A stretch of DNA of 44,574 nt from Ruminococcus sp. (GTDB lineage: Bacteria; Bacillota; Clostridia; Oscillospirales; Ruminococcaceae): contig JAFXRI010000097.1 in assembly GCA_017526445.1 (NCBI GenBank), positions 1 through 44,574 on the forward strand. The letters are read 5' to 3'. Shown here one piece after another: positions 40,662-44,574 of the stretch (position 1 is its first letter; each line of letters opens with the position of its first letter). The translations under genes were made by a program, and so were the position numbers. The notes below the pieces were generated by a model. The model was not told where the DNA came from, made no database searches, and was given only the letters and a program-made list of their open reading frames with translations.

Positions 40662-42740
40662 ATGAACGTACCCGAGATCTTCGGCAGTGAGGTATTCAAC
40701 GACGCTGTGATGAGAGATAAGCTCCCCAAGGATACCTATAAGGCACTCAAGAAGACCATAGCCGACGGCAAGCCGCTGAATATAGAGCTTGCGAACGTCG
40801 TCGCCAATGCTATGAAGGACTGGGCAGTTGAGAAAGGCGCGACTCATTATACTCATTGGTTCCAGCCGATGACAGGACTTACCGCCGAGAAGCTGGACAG
40901 CTTCATCAGCCCTACCGATGACGGGCACGTTATAATGGAATTCTCCGGCAAGGAGCTCATCAAGGGCGAGGCTGATGCTTCCTCCTTCCCCTCCGGAGGA
41001 CTGAGAGCTACCTTTGAGGCGAGAGGCTATACCGCCTGGGATGCCACATCCTATGCCTTCATCAAAGAGAATACCCTCTGCATACCTACTGCCTTCTGTT
41101 CGTATAACGGCGAGGCTCTTGACAAGAAAACACCTCTGCTCAAGTCTATGGAGGCTGTGAACCGCGCTTCGCTGAGGATACTTAAAATGTTCGGTTCTAA
41201 TGCAACGAGAGTCATTGCCAACTGCGGCGCCGAGCAGGAATACTTTCTCGTTGACAGGGAGATGTACTCCCACCGCAAGGATATGATATTTACCGGGCGC
41301 ACTCTTTACGGCGCACCGGCACCCAAGGGGCAGGAGCTTGAGGATCATTATTTCGGCACTATCAAGACGAGAGTCGCCGCATATATGAGGGATGTGGACG
41401 AGCAGCTCTGGAGACTCGGCATCTATGCAAAGACCAAGCATAATGAAGTGGCTCCCTCCCAGCACGAGCTGGCACCTGTGTTTGCTTCGGCCAATATCGC
41501 TACCGACCACAACCAGCTGACTATGGAGATAATGAAGCGCACCGCCAGAAAGCACGGATTCAAGTGCCTTCTCCATGAAAAGCCCTTTGCCGGTATAAAC
41601 GGTTCCGGCAAGCATAACAACTGGTCGCTGTCCACCAATACCGGCGTCAATCTGCTTGATCCCGGAAAGACACCTTCTGAGAACGCGCAGTTCCTGCTGT
41701 TTTTGGTGGCGGTCATCAAGGCTGTGAATGACTATCAGGATATACTCCGCGCATCTGTGGCTACGGCCGGCAACGATCACCGTCTGGGCGCCAATGAGGC
41801 TCCCCCGGCGATAATCTCTATATTCCTCGGCGACGAGCTGACGGGGATACTCGAGGCCATAGCTCACGGTGACAAATACGAGGGCAAGCGCGTTGAAATG
41901 GAGATAGGCGTGGATGTACTTCCGCATTTTCCGAAGGACACCACCGACCGCAACAGGACCTCGCCCTTTGCATTTACCGGAAACAAGTTCGAGTTCAGGA
42001 TGCCGGGCTCGCGCCTTTCCTGCGGCGGGCCTATCACGGTCATCAATACCATAGTAGCATCCACCCTTGACAAGTTTGCCGACGAGCTGGGTTCTGCCGG
42101 GAACTTCCGTCAGGCTCTGGAGGAGCTTATCAAGCGTGAATACAAGAACAATTCCCGCATCGTCTTCAACGGCAACGGCTATTCCGCCGAATGGGAGGAC
42201 GAGGCTGCAAAGCGCGGCCTTCTTAATCTGAAATCCACCCCGGCATCAGTTCCCTGCTTTATAGAGAAGAAAAACATCGATCTCTTCTCGAAGTACGGTG
42301 TTTACTCGGAGACTGAACTGCGCAGCCGCGTGGAGATAATGCTGGATGAATACTGCAAGACTCTGAACATAGAGGCTCTGACAATGATCGATATGGCGAA
42401 GAAGGACATCCTGCCTGCTGTGTCCACCTACATCCGGGAGCTGTCGCAGACGGCACAGCTTGCCGAGGGACTGGGTGCCGATATCACCTTTGAGCGTGAA
42501 ATGGTAAGGCGCCTTTCCACACTTGCTTCCCAGACCTACCGTAAGCTGGGCGATCTGGAGAACGAGTTGGTAAAATGCCATGAGATCAAGGATATAAAGG
42601 CTCAGGCAAATTATTATCACGACAGCGTCTTTGCGGCAATGGGTGAGCTGAGAGCCTATGCCGATGAGATCGAGACTCTTGTGGGCGAGAAGTACTGGCC
42701 TTATCCCACCTACGGCCAGCTGCTGTTCTATGTGATGTAA
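40662..42740 (+). CDS. glnN: Glutamine synthetase type III
   Basis: This 692-residue enzyme makes glutamine from glutamate and ammonia at the cost of ATP. The length and sequence fit the type III family rather than type I. The N-terminal extension holds GATHYTHWFQPMTG; the core has FGSNATRVIANCGAEQEYFL with metal-binding Glu residues, KTKHNEVAPSQHELAPVF, GINGSGKHNNWS, and NRTSPFAFTGNKFEFRMPGS. The C-terminal helical part is complete. I chose the ATG at 40662, since AGGAGGT lies 6 bases upstream; a TTG at 40638 lies before that site. Expression should be governed by the leader terminator. Assimilation of ammonia is central in ruminal Firmicutes. Confidence 0.97.
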   Translation: MNVPEIFGSEVFNDAVMRDKLPKDTYKALKKTIADGKPLNIELANVVANAMKDWAVEKGATHYTHWFQPMTGLTAEKLDSFISPTDDGHVIMEFSGKELIKGEADASSFPSGGLRATFEARGYTAWDATSYAFIKENTLCIPTAFCSYNGEALDKKTPLLKSMEAVNRASLRILKMFGSNATRVIANCGAEQEYFLVDREMYSHRKDMIFTGRTLYGAPAPKGQELEDHYFGTIKTRVAAYMRDVDEQLWRLGIYAKTKHNEVAPSQHELAPVFASANIATDHNQLTMEIMKRTARKHGFKCLLHEKPFAGINGSGKHNNWSLSTNTGVNLLDPGKTPSENAQFLLFLVAVIKAVNDYQDILRASVATAGNDHRLGANEAPPAIISIFLGDELTGILEAIAHGDKYEGKRVEMEIGVDVLPHFPKDTTDRNRTSPFAFTGNKFEFRMPGSRLSCGGPITVINTIVASTLDKFADELGSAGNFRQALEELIKREYKNNSRIVFNGNGYSAEWEDEAAKRGLLNLKSTPASVPCFIEKKNIDLFSKYGVYSETELRSRVEIMLDEYCKTLNIEALTMIDMAKKDILPAVSTYIRELSQTAQLAEGLGADITFEREMVRRLSTLASQTYRKLGDLENELVKCHEIKDIKAQANYYHDSVFAAMGELRAYADEIETLVGEKYWPYPTYGQLLFYVM

Positions 42741-42861
42741 GGGGAAGAAAATGCATCAGCTTCACAGACAGGGGCAAGCGTGTGTATCATTTTGAAAAAT
42801 GAAACGGCATTCGCAGATGCTCAGTTAATAAAAAGTTAAATACCGGCACTATGTTTTTTAA

Positions 42862-42890
42862 TTGAATTATAGCTTGTAAAGTGCTATACT
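42862..42890 (+). promoter_or_regulatory. Promoter of the MATE gene
   Basis: TTGAAT (42862-42867), 17 bases and TATACT (42885-42890) with TGC directly upstream. The predicted start is near 42897. The gap after glnA (42741-42861) shows no clear terminator. Confidence 0.87.
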
Positions 42891-42895
42891 ATCCG

Positions 42896-42938
42896 ACAGC
42901 AGAGCAGCAGTTGACTTGCTCTGCTGTTTCGGTTTTGT
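42896..42938 (+). terminator. Hairpin at the 5' end of the MATE transcript
   Basis: ACAGCAGAGCA (42896-42906) and TGCTCTGCTGT (42917-42927) form a perfect 11-base-pair stem with a 10-base loop, followed by TTCGGTTTTG. The T-run is broken, so termination would be partial. The stem begins at the predicted first base of the mRNA, about 50 bases before the start codon; attenuation or 5'-end protection are both possible. Confidence 0.68.
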
Positions 42939-42978
42939 AATAGGCATAATGGGATATGTTAAATAGGACAGTGAAAGT

Positions 42979-44358
42979 ATGAAAGATCTTACAAAAGGCA
43001 GGCCGATGAAGCTCATCGTACTGTTTGCGATACCGCTTCTGCTGGGAAATGTGTTCCAGCAGTTCTATAACCTGGCTGACACGCGAATAGTCGGGCAGTT
43101 CCTGGGAGGGAATTCCTTTGCGGCGGTGAGTGCCACTTCCTCGCTGAATACTACCGTTGTCGGGTTCCTGAACGGTCTGACCGCCGGCTTCGCACTGGTG
43201 ACAGCCAGATTTTTCGGGGCAAAGGACGGCGAAAAGGTCAAGCAGACTGTGGCGGCAACGCTGGTGCTCGGGGCAGTCACCTCGGCAGTGCTGACGTTGT
43301 TCAGCCTTGTGTTCCTTGATCCGCTGCTGACAGCTATCAATGTAGGCGATGATATCTTCTCCGAGGCCAGGAGCTATATAAGAGTGATCCTGGCAGGGAT
43401 GACTATTTCAATGTGCTACAATATAGCAGCGGCGCTGATGCGTGCCGTCGGGGACACGGTGATGCCTCTGATATTCCTTGTCGTATCGGCAGCAGCGAAT
43501 ATCGGACTTGATCTGCTGTTCATATGCGTGTTCAAGACAGGCCCGGAGGGCGCGGCCTATGCTACGCTGATCTCTCAGGCGATCTCGGTGGGGCTGTGTA
43601 TCTACTATATGTTCACCCGCCATACCGAGCTGCTGCCCTCGCGGAGACATTTCAAGTTCCCGCGCTCGCTGGCGGCAGATATGTATGCCCAGGGTGCGGC
43701 AATGGGACTGATGTACTCGCTGGTATCAATAGGCTCGCTTGTTATGCAGGGCTCGATCAACAGCTTCAGCACCGCCACCATAGCTTCTCACGGAGCATCC
43801 CGAAAGATCAGCGAGCTGTTTATGACGCCCTTCTCGATATTCGGGGCGGCGGCTGCCAACTTCGGCGGGCAGAATTACGGAGCAGGCAAATACAAGCGTG
43901 TGCGCCGGGGCTTCTATGATGCCACCCTTCTCGGATGGATATGGAGCGGCATCACCGTGCTTGCGATCTATACGCTGGCACCTGTAATGCTGCGTCTGAT
44001 AACAGGCTTCGACGATGAATACATCATCGATCTTTCGACCAGGTATCTGAGGTTCAACACGCCCTTCTATCTGGTGCTGAGCATCGTCATTGTTTTCAGG
44101 AATGCGCTGCAGGGCGTGGGGAAAAAGCTGTTCCCGGTCATATCCAGCTTTATCGAGCTGGCCGGGAAGTTCCTTGTGGCATTTGTTCTTGCTCCGAGTA
44201 TAGGCTATACGGGTATCATAATATCCGAGCCTCTGGTTTGGATATTTATGGCAGTCGTGCTGTGCATCGGGTTTTACAGCTGCAAGGAGCTCAAGAGAAG
44301 CGAGAGCGGCACCCTCACGGCTGTGCCGGAGAAAAGACTGCGGGAAGCGGCTGAATGA
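42979..44358 (+). CDS. MATE-family efflux transporter
   Basis: This 459-residue inner-membrane protein has twelve hydrophobic helices in two MatE halves. Typical motifs are the start LTKGRPMKLIVLFAIPLLLG, NLADTRIVGQFLGGNSFAAVSATS in the first half, and GAAAANFGGQNYGAGKYKRVRRG in the second. MATE proteins export drugs, dyes or metabolites in exchange for sodium or protons; this subgroup is common in gut Firmicutes and substrates are mostly unknown. AGGAC lies about 11 bases before the ATG, a weak site. The strong 5' hairpin suggests regulated expression. Confidence 0.94.
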   Translation: MKDLTKGRPMKLIVLFAIPLLLGNVFQQFYNLADTRIVGQFLGGNSFAAVSATSSLNTTVVGFLNGLTAGFALVTARFFGAKDGEKVKQTVAATLVLGAVTSAVLTLFSLVFLDPLLTAINVGDDIFSEARSYIRVILAGMTISMCYNIAAALMRAVGDTVMPLIFLVVSAAANIGLDLLFICVFKTGPEGAAYATLISQAISVGLCIYYMFTRHTELLPSRRHFKFPRSLAADMYAQGAAMGLMYSLVSIGSLVMQGSINSFSTATIASHGASRKISELFMTPFSIFGAAAANFGGQNYGAGKYKRVRRGFYDATLLGWIWSGITVLAIYTLAPVMLRLITGFDDEYIIDLSTRYLRFNTPFYLVLSIVIVFRNALQGVGKKLFPVISSFIELAGKFLVAFVLAPSIGYTGIIISEPLVWIFMAVVLCIGFYSCKELKRSESGTLTAVPEKRLREAAE

Positions 44359-44436
44359 AGCTTGCAGCACTTTCTCAGGATACCTCCTGCCGCGGTGACA
44401 ACACCGCAGATCATTTACACCGGTACAGCGATACTT

Positions 44437-44574
44437 AAGGCAACACCGCACAACCCACGGCTAACGCCTCTGCACGTCATCTGCTTGCATATTTTCCGTC
44501 ATAGCACACAAATTTTCCTTGCCGGGCGAAAAGCGAATTGGTCTTCGCTCGCCCGCCTGCGTCAAATTTATGCA
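44437..44574 (+). repeat. Dispersed repeat copy downstream of the MATE gene
   Basis: It opens with AAGGCAACACCGCACAACCC, matching the inverted block at 50-69 with one difference. Further on it holds an inverted repeat: CGGGCG (44523-44528) with CGCCCG (44550-44555) and GCGAA (44533-44537) with TTCGC (44544-44548). The stretch runs out of the window and contains no gene that I can support. Confidence 0.55.

Overview
The window looks like a chromosomal segment of a rumen or gut Firmicute of the Ruminococcus type. Base composition is moderate, Shine-Dalgarno sequences are strong, starts are often TTG, and promoters are of the housekeeping kind with 17-base spacing. The gene set fits this: a V-type ATPase, a type III glutamine synthetase, a DUF4317 protein, an ACT-domain protein next to homoserine dehydrogenase, and surface proteins with cohesin-like and CotH domains. 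The species assignment is inference from gene content.

Layout. 1-500: a minus-strand tRNA operon (Val, Asp, Gly, Cys) with promoter and terminator. 479-5255: a HAD phosphatase, an orphan gene flanked by inverted copies of a hairpin repeat, and a sigma factor with an overlapping membrane partner. 5301-9250: a minus-strand group (cyclophilin and two unknowns) divergent from a membrane-anchored J-like protein. 9261-18316: envelope genes, namely a cohesin-like surface protein, a CotH lipoprotein, a tiny lipoprotein and an NlpC/P60 hydrolase, mixed with a YbaK deacylase, a DUF4317 protein and an isochorismatase-like hydrolase. Three sequences here match the WalR (YycF) box consensus. 18360-23382: a beta-CASP nuclease, a GNAT acetyltransferase, a small degraded integrative element, a uridine-kinase-like protein and an AraC-GGDEF fusion. 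23350-28636: a minus-strand glycolytic operon (pgk, tpiA, gpmI) with two membrane-protein genes. 28661-30529: an ACT regulator and homoserine dehydrogenase. 30751-40468: a complete V-type ATPase operon (G/H-like, C, I, K, F, E, A, B, D) followed by a DUF308 protein and a small unknown protein; the B subunit is frameshifted. 40548-44358: glutamine synthetase III and a MATE transporter, each preceded by a hairpin lying directly behind its promoter.

The points most worth following up are: the 875-base AT-rich element bounded by exact 30-base direct repeats, one of which forms the 3' end of the GNAT gene, with an integrase remnant missed by ordinary gene calling; a leader hairpin shared by the beta-CASP nuclease and AraC-GGDEF genes with different but complementary stems; a terminator between the glnA promoter and its ribosome-binding site; a recurring pattern of hairpins at predicted transcript 5' ends; WalR-like boxes near envelope genes; and the single-base frameshift in the V-ATPase B gene. 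I see no CRISPR array, rRNA or intact transposase.
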